A stretch of 64,000 nt of DNA from Perognathus longimembris pacificus (Eukaryota; Chordata; Mammalia; Rodentia; Heteromyidae): positions 118,957,958 to 119,021,957 of the forward strand of contig NC_063161.1 in assembly GCF_023159225.1 (NCBI RefSeq), given 5' to 3'. Numbering within the stretch: position 1 is the first letter of the stretch; each line of letters opens with the position of its first letter. The notes beneath the pieces were generated by a model, which saw only the letters and a list, made by a program, of their open reading frames with translations, did not search any database and was not told the origin of the DNA. Of the stretch, positions 12,675 through 23,570 are shown piece by piece. The translations under genes were made by a program, and so were the position numbers.

Positions 12675-12900
12675 TCAGCATTTAGAGCTTTTTCATTCAT
12701 CCAGGCATCAATCCAACAAACATTTATGAAGTGAAAGGTTTTTTGCCAGACACTGTACTAGGTAGGCACTGAGGAATTTAAAGATGAGTAAATTCCACTC
12801 TCCCAAAAAACTCTGACTCCTGTGTTGAGGAAGTAGCAGACACATGAACAAACAGGTCCTTACAGATGAAATCTGGTCAGGATGATGAAGAGGTGATCCA
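12675..12900 (-). mobile_element. Probable L2-type repeat (antisense)
   Basis: The block ttcattcatccaggcatcaa, caaacatttatgaag, gccagacactgtactaggta, gcactgaggaatttaaagat is the antisense form of a very common ancient repeat end. It is diverged. Confidence 0.4.
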
Positions 12901-13440
12901 TTTGCCAATATGTGGAGAGGAATTGTTACTAATGGAATGGTTCATACACTGAGCCTTCAAGATTACATTGGAAGTTTCTGGCTGAGCAAAGAGGTGAAGG
13001 GCACTGCTCACAGAGAGAACAAACTGGTCAAAGGTTTGAAAAGAAAAACTCTGTGTGCCCAGGATAGGGCAAATTGTCCATTGTAGCTAAGGCCTTAACA
13101 CATGGCACTCCCAAAGAATGTGCTGGAAAGGTCAGTCAAAGTTAGTGTGAGAGTTCTGAAAGACATTCCCAGGAATCTGGGCCTTATCTTCTAAGTGTTG
13201 AGCAACTACAAGAAGCTTTTGGTATAGATAAAACTTCAAAAAGGATAATTTTTAAATGTTTTCCTTATAACTGTTTTTGTCATCATGCTATTACAGCCTT
13301 CTGTATGGGATGCAGGGAATTGCCTAGAGTCTGTCCCTTAAATTAGGTCCAGTGTGCAAATTGACAGCCTCGCTGTGTTATTTTAAGTGAATGATTCACT
13401 CTGTGGGAACATTTCATTACATCTCTACCCTTGAAAATAA

Positions 13441-13520
13441 GGCTGTGTGTGTGTGCGCGCATGCACGCGGTACACACACATGCACATGCACACACACCTG
13501 CGCAAGCACATGCACACATA
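13441..13520 (+). repeat. (TG)n/(CA)n mixed microsatellite
   Basis: Alternating purine-pyrimidine tract: gtgtgtgtgcgcgcatgcac, then repeated cacacatgcaca units. It sits at the 3' (left) end of the minus-strand SINE at 13522-13745. Alternating GC/CA runs can adopt Z-DNA. Confidence 0.9.
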
Positions 13521-13521
13521 C

Positions 13522-13745
13522 TGGAGCTTAAACTCAGGGACTAGGGCACTGTCCTTGAGCTTTTGTGCTCAAGGCTTATGCTCTGCCACTTGAGCCACAG
13601 CTTCAGTTTCCTGCTTTTTGGTGGCTATTTGGAATTTAGAGTCTCACAGACTTTCCTGCCCAGTCTGGCTTCAAACTGTGACCCTTGGATCTCAGCCTCC
13701 TGAGTAGCTAAGATTACTGGTGTGAGCCATTAGCACCTAGCTAAC
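13522..13745 (-). mobile_element. B1-like/Geo dimeric SINE (minus)
   Basis: On the + strand the Geo half comes first (ggagcttaaactcaggga, ctctgccacttgagccacag). The reversed B1-like half follows (gcccagtctggcttcaaact, ctcagcctcctgagtagcta, gagccattagcacctagct). Confidence 0.8.
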
Positions 13746-14318
13746 ACCAACTTTTTATCATAACTTCCTCAATATGAAAGAAAGGGGAAATTAACCTGCA
13801 TTTTCCTTAGTGCCATATTCACTAAGTCTAACCAAATCTAAGAACTCTCTTACTCAGCTACTTCTTTTTCTTTGAAGCATATTCCAAATGAACAGAAGCC
13901 ATGTGCCTCATAAAATACATAGAAAATTTCAGCCATCAAGCATTGAAGTGATGTGTAACACTTTAATTACAACATCAATAAGGAAGTATGTAAAATTTCA
14001 GTCACTAGGCCACAACCTCTAAAAGCTAGTTCTTTATATCTGTTGAACTTAAGAGGACCCAAAATCCATGAGGAATTCTTGAATGATAATAACATGATTT
14101 TTTAGAGTGGCTTGATGTCATTTTGAGGCTTAGAGAATTTTTGTATGAACCAGTACTCTCATAGAAAAAATGCACATGATTTCAAACAGTATAAAATATT
14201 TACCAGTAATCAGAGCAGCACCTATATGCAGAATCCCTTACAAAATATTAATTACTCTATCATTCAGCTCATTCTTTGCCTACTTCTTTATGGAGAAACA
14301 AGCCATTAAGATTTGAAT

Positions 14319-14573
14319 GGGGGGGTCTGGGAATATGGCCTAGTAGTAAAGTGCTCAACTCATATACATGAAGCCCTGGGTTTGATTCCTCAGCACCACA
14401 TATATAGAAAAAGCCAGAAGTGGCACTGTGCCTCAGTTGGCAGAGTGATAACCTTGAGCAAAAAGAAGCCAGGGACAGGGATCAGGCCCTAAGTTCAAGC
14501 CTCAGGACTGGCAAAAAAATAATAATAATAATAATAAATAAGTAAATAAAATAGGTAAAATTAGTTTTTAAAA
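14319..14573 (+). mobile_element. IDL-Geo SINE with 11-bp TSD and AAT-rich tail
   Basis: The left monomer (tctgggaatatggcctagta, ccctgggtttgattcctcag) and Geo monomer (agaagtggcactgtgcctca, ccttgagcaaaaagaagcc) are complete. The tail is a mixture of aat and aata units. The TSD aagatttgaat is present at 14308-14318 and 14574-14584. Confidence 0.9.
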
Positions 14574-14664
14574 AAGATTTGAATAAGGAAAATGTTTGCA
14601 AGGGAAAAAAAACTAGAGATGCGTTTACTCAATCCTAAGATCTTATATTTAAGATGTGACAGTA

Positions 14665-14890
14665 TATTGGGGGAAAGTTTAGTAGCTGGGTTTGAACCCA
14701 GAGCCTTGCACTTGCTGAGCTGACACTTTATCAATGGAAACATACTTCTATCCAAGATTCTTTTTCTGGTTATTTTGGAGATGGAAGTTCAAAGACTTTT
14801 CTGTCCACCGCTGGCTTTGAACCACAGTCCCCCAAATCTCAGCCTCCTGAGTTGCTAGGATTCCAGGCAGAAGCCACTGGCACTGGCTAG
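14665..14890 (-). mobile_element. Old B1/ID-type dimeric SINE (minus)
   Basis: A reversed ID-like block (tagctgggtttgaacccag, gccttgcacttgctgagct) is followed by a reversed B1-like block (ccgctggctttgaaccaca, ctcagcctcctgagttgcta, ggcactggctag). It is more diverged than the Geo-containing copies. Confidence 0.6.
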
Positions 14891-15017
14891 AGAAAAGTTT
14901 GAAGGTAAATCTCTCAAACATTTAATATAAGCCACAAAGGAAGTAAAAATCTCTTTCTTCATATAATAATAAATAGGTGATACTTTCTGAAAGAATAAGA
15001 ATTATTTAAAAGTGCTC

Positions 15018-15110
15018 TTTGAGGCTAGGGATGTGGCTCAGTGACAGAGCAAGCACTTGCCTAGCATGCATGAGGCTCTACGTTTAAGTCCCACTACCAC
15101 ACACCCAGAA
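15018..15110 (+). mobile_element. ID-type SINE monomer
   Basis: The sequence gaggctagggatgtggctca, gcacttgcctagcatgcatg, aggctctacgtttaagtccc follows the rodent ID element. It keeps a recognisable A box and a decayed B box. Confidence 0.7.
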
Positions 15111-15127
15111 AATGCTGTTTTACAAAT

Positions 15128-15275
15128 GAAATAAACTAGGCATGATGGTACATGCCTGTAGTTCTAGCATTAAGGACTAAAGCAAGAGGATAGTAAGGCC
15201 AGCTGGGACTACATAGACAATTTGAAGGCCAGCCTGAGTTACATACCAAGACTCACTCCATCTCAAAAATATAAA
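15128..15275 (+). mobile_element. B1-type SINE
   Basis: The sequence ctaggcatgatggtacatgc, ctgtagttctagcattaa, gaaggccagcctgagttac, ending in an A-rich tail, matches B1. It lies directly after the ID monomer, so the two may form one dimeric insertion. Confidence 0.6.
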
Positions 15276-15283
15276 CAAAAACT

Positions 15284-15492
15284 GGGCTGGGGATATGGCC
15301 TAGTGGCAAGAGTGCTTGCCCCGTATACATGAGGCCCTGGGTTCAATTCCCTAGCACCACATATACAGAAAATGGCCAGAAGTGGCGCTGTGGCTCAAGT
15401 GGTAGAGTGCTAGCCGTGAGCAAAAAGAAGCCAAGGACAGTGCTCAGGCCCTGAGTCCAAGCCCCAGGACTGGCCAAAAAAATAAAAAATAA
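15284..15492 (+). mobile_element. IDL-Geo SINE with 13-bp TSD
   Basis: A near-consensus copy. The left monomer has gggctggggatatggcctag and ccctgggttcaattccctag. The Geo monomer has gccagaagtggcgctgtggc. The tail is aaaaaaataaaaaataa-like. The TSD ataaacaaaaact occurs at 15271-15283 and 15493-15505. Confidence 0.92.
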
Positions 15493-15527
15493 ATAAACAA
15501 AAACTAAAATAAAATAAATAAATAAAT

Positions 15528-15620
15528 GAGGGTTGGAGATATAGCTTAGTGCTCCAGTACCTGCCTAGCATGCTCAAGAGCTTGGGTTCAATCCCCAGCA
15601 TTGCTAAACAAATAAATAAA
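15528..15620 (+). mobile_element. ID-type SINE monomer
   Basis: The sequence ggttggagatatagcttagt, cctgcctagcatgctcaaga, gcttgggttcaatccccag with an A/T-rich tail is an ID monomer without the Geo half. Confidence 0.75.
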
Positions 15621-15989
15621 TACAGTAATATCATAGAGATTAGTCTAGATATCTTTGAAGCTTCTAGATAAACAAAGAGCTAGAAGGATAGCATAGACTC
15701 TCTGTGGAAATAAGAATGAATGAATTTATGGTAGAAAGGCTCAGTAAATCTAAGAGAACAGCCCAGATAAAGACAAGAAAAAATGCAACAGCCTATGGGA
15801 GAAATACTTGCAGAGTCTGAGGAATAAATAAAAACAGGCACAGCTGGCATATTTATTTCTTATGAGAAATAATAAGAAATAAAATTGCAGATATATATAA
15901 GGCTTCTCATTCACTACAGTATCTTAACCTAAATGGAGCCATGCTTGACCTGTGATTGGTATTAATAAATTTATGTGGAACAAATGACT

Positions 15990-17060
15990 GGAGTTGGAAG
16001 GATTTGAGCTCTAAATTCCATCAGAGCAGGGACCAGAATATGCAGGGCTTTTCCATGCATGGTTTGAAGGGCTTTGAATTTTCATTCTCATTGCAAAGAG
16101 ACACTATTAAAGGAGCTAAAGCATGGGAATTATGTTACCTGATTTATGCTTTAAAAGCATCACTGCAGTGGCTGTGCCTTAGACTGCAGGAAAGCAAGAT
16201 GATTTGTTGGATATTGTCTATTGCTTCTCTAGATACACTCTTCCCTTCAGTCCTGTTCCCCAGGAGGCCAGGCTGGGTGACTGCTACAGTTAGATCTCTC
16301 TTCTCTGCCCTATGAAATTAGAAACTTAAAACCATTAGGGCCTGTCCTGTAAAGTACCATAGACGGGGTAGATTATGAGCAATATGAATTTATTTCTCAT
16401 CATTCCAGAGTCTGAAAAAATCATTGGTTGATGTGGCTGCATATTCAGTGCCCTCCTTACAGTTCATGGATATGGCCTTCTAGATGATACCCATGTGGTA
16501 GAAAGGACAAGGCAACTCTCTGGATCCCCTTGAGCAACAACTCTAGTCCCATTCATGAGTGATTTACTCTTACTACTTCCCAAAATCTTCCTTCCCAACC
16601 CTCCCACACATACTTCTGAAAACTATCATCTTGGAAGTTAGGATTCCAATGTATGATGGGAGAAAGTCACAAAAATGCAGACCACAGCATTAGGATACGG
16701 GTTAGAAAGCTTGGCAGTAGTCTAGGCAAGAGATGGTGGTAGCTTGATTTACTGTTTATTTATACTGTTTACATCTAATTTTATGTAGGTAAATGTGATT
16801 GCATTTGCTTGTGATTTAGTGTTATGGGAAGGTTGGTAAAGGAAAAGGAATTCGAGAGTGCTGCCTACGTTTTTATCCTAGATCTGTTACCCTTCAATGA
16901 CTGCAGAAGAGTGAGAGAGAAGAGTTTGGGGTGAGGTCAGTGGGAAGGTAGCAAGAGTTTGGCTCTGGACATGTTTAAGTCAAGATGCCTACTTGCATTT
17001 AAGGGGACACGTTGAGGAGGCATTGGGGAGAAGTTAGAGCCAAAGCTTAAAATTTTTGAT
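15990..17060 (-). repeat. Old interspersed repeats, possibly one element interrupted by another
   Basis: Positions 15990-16200 and about 16700-17060 resemble parts of one ancient repeat (gagcagggaccagaatatgc; cagtagtctaggcaagagat; ggtggtagcttgattt). Between them, 16325-16690 carries a second ancient pattern (taccatagacggggtagatt, tgaatttatttctcatcatt, tcccattcatgagtgattta). If correct, the inner one inserted into the outer one. I cannot name the families reliably and the strand is tentative. Confidence 0.35.
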
Positions 17061-18117
17061 TTGTCACCATAAACTTGTTTCCTTCAATTGTGGCTTTTAA
17101 AAATTACATTAAGTTCATGGAAAAAATTTAGTAATTCACAGAATGGAAAGTATTGTGGAGAACCTAGTCCCTCTGTTTGGCAAATCCTTAAGAGTCAGTA
17201 ATCCACATGGTTAGTTGTCTACTTATAAAAGAATTCTGAAGAAAGTCTGAACACTAAAAGGTTATAACTAATCTGATTATAGTATAACTGGCTGGTTAGA
17301 AAGAAGAATTTGACAGAAATAAGAGAAGGTTGAACCTAGGAAATCATGCAAAAAGCTAAACTTAAACCCTTAGTTATCCATAGTAACAAGGAGGGATATT
17401 TAAATTCTCTCAAGTGCCAACTTCAGTTGAGTACCACAAGTATTTGTTGAGGACTTGCATTCACAGAATGCACTGTTCTGGGTAGAGTGGGTACAAAATA
17501 AGTTAGTCAAGTCCTTTAAAACTTTATTGAATGGAATATAAATTAAAATGTAGATTTAAATTTTCTTAAATTTTCTTCTCTAATAAATAAGAATTTCATG
17601 GAGTCACTGAAATAAGCCACATATAAGCCAAAAGTCTGAAACCATAACTTTGTAACTTTTTTATTTCTTCATTAAGCCCAAAAGTTGCCAGAAAAAAACC
17701 CTTGAAAGGAAGTTTTGGGTTGATGATGAGTTACAAGGGCCCTGCAAACCACCACATGTGATCTTGTGCATTACTCAGGAGCAATGTTCAAGTGTAGTCT
17801 TTCTACTCATTGATCAAAGAGCTTACAAAAACAAGTTTCAGAGTCACCAGAATATGATTCCAACTCCTTCAAAATCATTTTTAGAGTTCTCCCTTAAATA
17901 TATATGCAATATATATACCATATATAAATATATATGCAATCAAGTTGTTTCATTTAAGAGTAAAAATTTGTATTTACTTATTCTTTATATTTACTATTCA
18001 AGTTTTTAAAGTTTTCTTCATAGCAGATAAAATATATTGGAATGTCAGTCCCCAACCTAGATCCTGGTCCAACTCCTGCCACTCAGGAATAGTCAGAAGA
18101 TAGAGGCTAAGTCTAGC

Positions 18118-18321
18118 AAAGAAGAAGAAGAAGAAGAAGAAGGAGAAGGAGAAGGAGAAGGAGAAGGAGAAGAAGAAGAAGAAGGAGAACAAGAAGAAGA
18201 AGAAGAAGGAGAAGGAGAAGAAGAAGAAGAAGAAGAAGAAGAAGAAGAAGAAGAAGAAGAAGAAGAAGAAGAAGAAGAAGAAGAAGAAGAAGAAGAAGAA
18301 GAAGAAGAAGAAAAGAAGAAA
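18118..18321 (+). repeat. (GAA)n triplet repeat with 32 uninterrupted units
   Basis: About 200 bp of gaa with gga and one aac interruption in the first half. Positions 18217-18312 are an uninterrupted run of 32 GAA units. The purine strand is the gene's sense strand, as in the frataxin intron repeat. Minus-strand open frames here are polyserine or polyleucine artefacts. Confidence 0.97.
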
Positions 18322-19535
18322 CCATCATCCAGTTGGGTGAAAGTGTGAGACCAGGCTGTCAGAATGCCTTTGCATGAAGCAGCTGACAGAGCACCTTCCA
18401 GTGGTTTTACCCAAACACTGGGAGTAGCTATTAGGGTACCTTTAATAGAACCCTGGGAGGGAGCTGAGTTGAGTTTGAGCTGGTTCACTACCTCTGTCCA
18501 GGATTTATTCTTCAGTAGGAGCTTGGTGAATGTCACAGTGAATGGAAATAAACCATTTTTGGCCCCCAAGTAGCCTTACTTGGGTAATTTCATCTTTCTT
18601 TGGCTTAGCTTGAAAATAAGAGCTATTCAGAGGGTGTCTTTGCCTTTTTGTTTTCAGTTAGCTTTCCATGGTAGGGAGTTGATTCCATAGGAAAACAGAT
18701 TATTTTTCTCATGGTTCTCTACTGAGTATATTTAATTTTAACTGTAAAATAACAAGTTGTTCATCATTTATCTAAATCATGAAAGCTTCTAGAATTAAAG
18801 CTTAATTTGACAAAGTTGATAGCTTTGCTAATATTACTCACCAATAACTATGACTTCAAGGCATTCACTACTGCAAATAAATAGTGTTTGGATACAATCC
18901 AGCCACAGGTTCTAACAGAGGCCTCTCCGGAGCCCAGCCTTCCCTTCCCACATCCATTTTATTCCTACTAGGAAGAGGGGGGGATGTTAATTTGGAGAGG
19001 TGTTTTTTGGCTCTGGGTATGCAATAGAATTGGGAAATAATGTCCTAGACCATCTCCTTTCATTTTTTAATTTGGTACTGAGGACCTGCCTTTCAGAATT
19101 TCTGATTTGATAGACATCAAAGCTTGATACCACAATTTTAGAAGCTACTCAAGTGATAATAACACGGTTGAGACCACTGAGTAGGAGGTGACATCTGGGC
19201 TGTAGGAGTCACACCTTTAGCACAAACCCTCAGACTTTCAAACCCAGACTTCATTCCCCAAGAAGCCTCATAATAGTATGTGGAAGACTGGAGACTATTC
19301 CTGAAGAAAACAGAGCTCCGAACACTCAAGACAAACTAGCTCAATAGTGAATACAGTAGTCATAGATGCCAGGGTTGACATGTTAACTAGGGTTATAGCC
19401 AATTAAAAGTGTAAGAAAATTAGCATTGCCTTCAAAGGATAGAAAGGTATTTCTCTCGCATAAACACATGCCAATCAAAGTTTCACAATTATTAAGTCAA
19501 GTTTCTATCTGTTTGTTTGTTGGTTGGTTGGTTGT

Positions 19536-19760
19536 GGAGCTTGAACTCAGGGCCTAGGCACCATCCCTGAGCCTCTTTGTGCTCAAGACTAGTGCTCTAT
19601 CACTTGAGCTACAGTGCCACTTCCTGTTTTTGAGTGGTTTATTGGAAATAAGAGTCTCACAGGGACTTTTCTGCCCAGGCTGGCTTTGAACTGCTATCCT
19701 CAGATCTCAGCCTCCTGAGTAGCTAGGAATATAGGCATGAGCCACCAGCACCTGGCTGGG
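19536..19760 (-). mobile_element. B1-like/Geo dimeric SINE (minus)
   Basis: A reversed Geo block (gagcttgaactcagggccta, tcaagactagtgctctatca) is followed by a reversed B1-like block (gcccaggctggctttgaact, ctcagcctcctgagtagcta, gagccaccagcacctggct). A ggtt-rich run (19514-19534) lies at its 3' tail. Confidence 0.8.
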
Positions 19761-20798
19761 CTCCTATCTTTTTGTCTTTAATGGTCCCAGATGGACACAT
19801 ACTCTGTGTACATCCCAGCAAGGAGAAGAGTGGGAAGAGAAAAGATATCAGTATATCTCTTTGCAGGAGCTTCTTTTACATTACCTATGACCCATTTATT
19901 TATATCCCAGTGGTAAGCATTTAGTCCAATGGCTGTGTCTGCCTACAAGGGAGTTGACCAAATATAGTCTGTCTTGAAAAATCAAGCTGAAAACTGGAGG
20001 GGGATCTTGAGTGGGCATGAAAAATACTCAGAAAACAACCAACCTGTGCCTTGGGAGGCCTCACTCCCCCTACCCTACAACTGGGTCTTAACTATTAAGT
20101 TACATGTAAATAGTATGTTTTATTGAGGCCCCTTTAAAACCACTGACAAGAGACTATTTTTCTTGCATCCGAAATTTCAGTGTCTCTGGCTCCTACTGCC
20201 CTAAAAAAATAAATAAATAAAACAAAATTTTAAAAAAAAATCACCAATCCAGCAAGAAAAGTATTCTAAAGGAGTTCTGCAGACAACCAAGCCCTAAATC
20301 TCATGCCACCCATGGTGATGGGATAGTGCTCTCACTTGAAAGAAAAGGACTCATCTCTTTGCAACCTCATCTCCCCAGATTGGCTCTGATGCCAGCCTCT
20401 TGCTTGTTCTTGCTCTGCTGAAAGCAGCACGGATTATTTTCACTGGGTCATAAATATGTTGAACACTTTATTATACTAACCTTTTAAACCACTCATCTTG
20501 AGCAGCTACAAATCACATTTCAGAAACAGATTTCTAAGATTCCAAGGTTCCTAAAATTCCTGGATGCTCAAGTTAAATACCTGGGATTAAGAGAGGGGAG
20601 TATGTAGATTTTGCTACAAAATTTATTGCAAAGAGAGGAAACATGATCCTCTGGCCCGACTCCTAGTTTGTCTTCTGTTTTCTTTTTTTCTTTCTTCATT
20701 TTTTACAACATTTCTGCTATTTCCTGTTCCTAGGCTAAGGTGAGAATCCATGTTCTGCCTCCTTCCCTATGCTGAGTGGACTTTCTCTTCCTCCCCAG

Positions 20799-20978
20799 TG
20801 CTCCAGGAGCTGTGGCGGAGGTGTTCAGAAACGTGAGGTTCTTTGCAAGCAACGCATGGCTGATGGAAGTTTCCTGGAACTCCCTGAGACCTTCTGTTCT
20901 GCTTCCAAACCAACATCTCAGCAAGCATGCAAGAAAGATGACTGCCCCAGTGAATGGCTTCTCTCAGAGTGGACCGAG
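20799..20978 (+). CDS. ADAMTSL1: ADAMTSL1 exon (TSR module 2)
   Basis: This exon has 180 nt (60 codons) and is phase 0 at both ends. It begins at the first TSR cysteine (C-S-R-S-C-G-G-G-V-Q-K-R-E) and contains six cysteines: CSRSC, LC, FC, AC and DC. The preceding tryptophans come from the upstream exon, so WQLC forms across the junction as a WxxC motif. CSRSCG fits the O-fucosylation consensus. The 3' end (EWLLSEWTE) opens the next TSR before the donor gtatgt. As I recall, human ADAMTSL1 has WQPC where this gene has WQLC. Open frames that start at ATGs inside the upstream intron or read other frames here are not real genes. Confidence 0.95.
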
Positions 20979-22173
20979 GTATGTCTGTCTTCCAGAAGCA
21001 AAAAACAAGAGACATGAGTAAGAAGCTCACTTCCAACAAACAAGGACCAGAATAGAATAACATAGTTCTTTTATTTTGGAGCAATATTTTAGTAGCCATT
21101 ATAGTGTGTAACTAGGCTGCAGGGAATAGGCCATGCAAACAACCCTTACCTATCAGAAGCTGGAGATTGGAAATGGACTCCTCCTGGGTTCTTCTCCCTC
21201 TGTCTCTACTCCTCTCCCTCCTCCTGACCTCCAGGCACCTCCCTCTCCCAGATGTTTCTAGTCTCTGTGCAGGAAGGGCAAAGCCTCTCTATTCTCTGCT
21301 TCCAAGTTACTAGACAATAAAGGATGTGATTTATTAGGAAAAGAAGGCCAAGGAAATCCTGCCTTTTTACTGTTAGTTTCCTGGCTCTAAAACTTCAACA
21401 ACTTCCCAGCAAAAAAACTTGATTTCCCCTGGTTCTTTGCACTTGGGGAAGTGATTGCTCAGCATTCACCATTCCTGACCCTCCATCATAAGTTAGAGAT
21501 CCCTAACCTAGACCTCCAACTCACCTGTTTTTTTAATAATTTCTATTTTAACATGCATTACTTAATTTCACTATTTGAATTGCCTTTGACCTCTTGAGTT
21601 GCCTTAGGTTCCCCAGTTCTGTAGGCCCACATGTCTCACATAGAGAAGTCTCAAAAGTATTGCCTCACAGCCAGAAGTGAGCTAGAAACAGGATCAATAG
21701 GTGTGAAATGAAAAAAGTTCTGTTTTTTTTAAACTACTTATAATTCCTGCACTCAGGTGGCTAAGGCAGGAGTATGAGTCCTGTGTTCAAAGAGAGATTC
21801 GAGACCTTCCTTTTCTTGCACAAAACCTATGAATTGATCTTCCTGACCACCACCATCCCCCATAGCCTTTCTCATACAGTATGGAGCTATTATTAATTGA
21901 AATACAACACAGAAATTTAAAATGCTCTCAACAAAGGTTACTGGAATTCTTGCTGCATCCGTCTCTGCTTATTTAGAGTTCATCAGATGATGCTTGCTAA
22001 GGGCATTTGAAATTCAAAAGAAACCTATTTTAACAGGATTTGTATAATTTGGCAGTAAAATGACCTCTGGCAGTGTCTTACCCTAGATGTTTCAGAACAA
22101 AGGGAAGAATGATTAATTTTTTTTATATTTCAAAACAATCAGATTTTGGCAGAATAAAAAAGTAAAGGTGTAG

Positions 22174-22370
22174 GGGCTGGGGATATGGCCTAGTGGCAAG
22201 AGAGCTTGCCTCGTATACATGAGGCCGTGGGTTCGATTCCCCAGCACCACATATACAGAAAACGGCCAGAAGTGGCGCTGTGGCTCAAGTGGCAGAGTGC
22301 TAGCCTTGAGCAAAAGGAAGCCAGGGACAGTGCTCAGGCCCTGAGTTCAAGGCCCAGGACTGGCAAAAAA
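22174..22370 (+). mobile_element. IDL-Geo SINE, young-looking copy with 18-bp TSD
   Basis: The left monomer has the A-box-like tggcctagtggc and the B-box-like ggttcgattcc, both intact. The Geo monomer and A tail are complete. The TSD aaaaaagtaaaggtgtag is perfect at 22156-22173 and 22371-22388, although part of its A run may belong to the tail. Low divergence and a perfect TSD suggest recent insertion. Confidence 0.95.
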
Positions 22371-22726
22371 AAAAAAGTAAAGGTGTAGAGAATTAATTTG
22401 TATATTCACATGTATATGTGTATGTATATATGTGTTAGTGACATTTTTGTGAGAATGTTGACTTGTATATGACATTATACATGAAAAATCATAATGAAAT
22501 ATAGCAGTGCACAAAAGAGTCCTGACACCTTTGCCATGTGGCTCAAAGTAAATATATTCTCCTGCTGGAGAATTGTGAGAGGCATTGCTCTCCTCTATCC
22601 ATCAGACTGGCATGAGTGGGATGCCAGGAATGTGGCATGTATATATTATCACTGCTCCCCATCTTCGTGGATTTTGGGAGCTTTGGAGGATATAGAACAC
22701 AGAAAATTCAGAAAAAAATTATTTCT

Positions 22727-22955
22727 ACCAAGTACTGGTGGTTCACACCTATAATAAAGCTACTCGGGAAGTTGAGATCTCAGGAACATGGTTCAAAGCC
22801 AGGCTGGGCAGACAAATCCAAGAGAGTCTCTTATCTCTAATTAACTAAGAAAAAACCAAAAGTAGAGGTGTGTGGTTCAAGTGGCAGAGAGCCAACCTTC
22901 GCAAAAAAGCCAAGTGAAAGTGCAAGACCCTGACTTCAAACACCTGTACAGAAAG
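22727..22955 (+). mobile_element. B1-like/Geo dimeric SINE
   Basis: A B1-like half (caagtactggtggttcacac, aaagccaggctgggcagaca) joins a Geo half (ggttcaagtggcagagagcc, ccctgacttcaaacacctg). Its tail becomes gaaa/caaa units and then the GGGA repeat. Confidence 0.8.
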
Positions 22956-22975
22956 AAAGAAACAAACAAACAAAC

Positions 22976-23270
22976 AGAGAGAGAGAGGGAGGGAGGGAGG
23001 GAGGGAGGGAGGGAGGGAGGGAGGGAGGGAGGAAGGGAGAGAGGGAGGGAGGGAGGGAGGGAGGGAGGGAGGGAGGGAGGGAGGGAGGAAGGGAGAGAGG
23101 GAGGGAGGGAGGGAGGGAGGGAGGAAGGGAGAGAGGGAGGGAGGGAGGGGGAGGAAGGGAGGGAGGAAGAGTAAGAAAAGAAGGAAGGAAGGTAGGAAGG
23201 AAGGAAGACGGAGCAAGGGACGGAAGGAGGGGAAGAAGGAAAGAAGGGGAAGGGAAGAGAGGAAGGGTAT
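22976..23270 (+). repeat. (GGGA)n/(GGAA)n purine repeat
   Basis: About 300 bp of almost pure purine. Positions 22987-23155 are mainly gggaggga units with ggaagggaga breaks, then degenerate to ggaa/gaag. The purines are on the sense strand, so the pre-mRNA carries many GGG runs one A apart. Open frames across it are repeat translation. Confidence 0.96.
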
Positions 23271-23399
23271 TTTTTTTGTAATCAAATAAGAAGTAAGGAA
23301 AGATTATTTTCTGACTGCAGATTTGAAAGAAAGACCCTTTTAGATGACAAGAAGACTACTAAATTGGGTCTCATCAAGTAAAGTGGGCCTTTAGAAATG

Positions 23400-23570
23400 T
23401 ATCATATGCATCTAAGAGTTCAGACTCAAAGACAAGCAATCCAGATTCATATCAAATCCTAAGTGTGACATTTACTGGCTCTGTAACTGGGGCTAATTAC
23501 TTAACATTTTTATACCTTTATTTGTGTATTTGCAAAGTAGAGAAATAATATTGTTCACAGTAGGTTTCCA
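23400..23570 (+). mobile_element. MIR fragment
   Basis: The order agttcagactcaaagacaag, tgacatttactggctctgta, ggctaattacttaacatttt, tttgcaaagtagagaaataa follows the MIR core and the following segment. It is diverged. Confidence 0.5.

Larger units (their letters stand above)
6610..20798. other. ADAMTSL1: Intron between TSR exons 1 and 2 (14.2 kb)
   Basis: The donor is gtgagt and the acceptor ctccccag. The intron contains SINEs, a cluster of ID/B1/IDL-Geo elements at 14319-15620, L2-type fragments near 11640-11775 and 12675-12900, other old repeats, and the long GAA repeat at 18118-18321. No further exon or RNA gene was recognised. Stretches 7301-8700, 9450-11600 and 17100-18110 show nothing I can assign beyond weak MIR-like or AT-rich sequence. 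Confidence 0.85.

Noticed and set aside
15956..16315. 119-codon open frame
   Set aside because: It lies within old repeat-like sequence and has no recognisable domain or splice context.
18093..18569. Minus-strand open frame rich in serine (158 codons) and an overlapping leucine-rich frame
   Set aside because: It is a direct translation of the GAA/TTC microsatellite with short flanks, with no gene structure or similarity.
22174..22250. tRNA gene
   Set aside because: The Pol III box motifs belong to the ID-like left half of IDL-Geo SINEs. The cloverleaf is not kept and the sequence recurs as a repeat.
22845..23285. Proline/serine/leucine-rich and glycine/arginine/glutamate-rich open frames
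   Set aside because: These are translations of the GGGA repeat on both strands.
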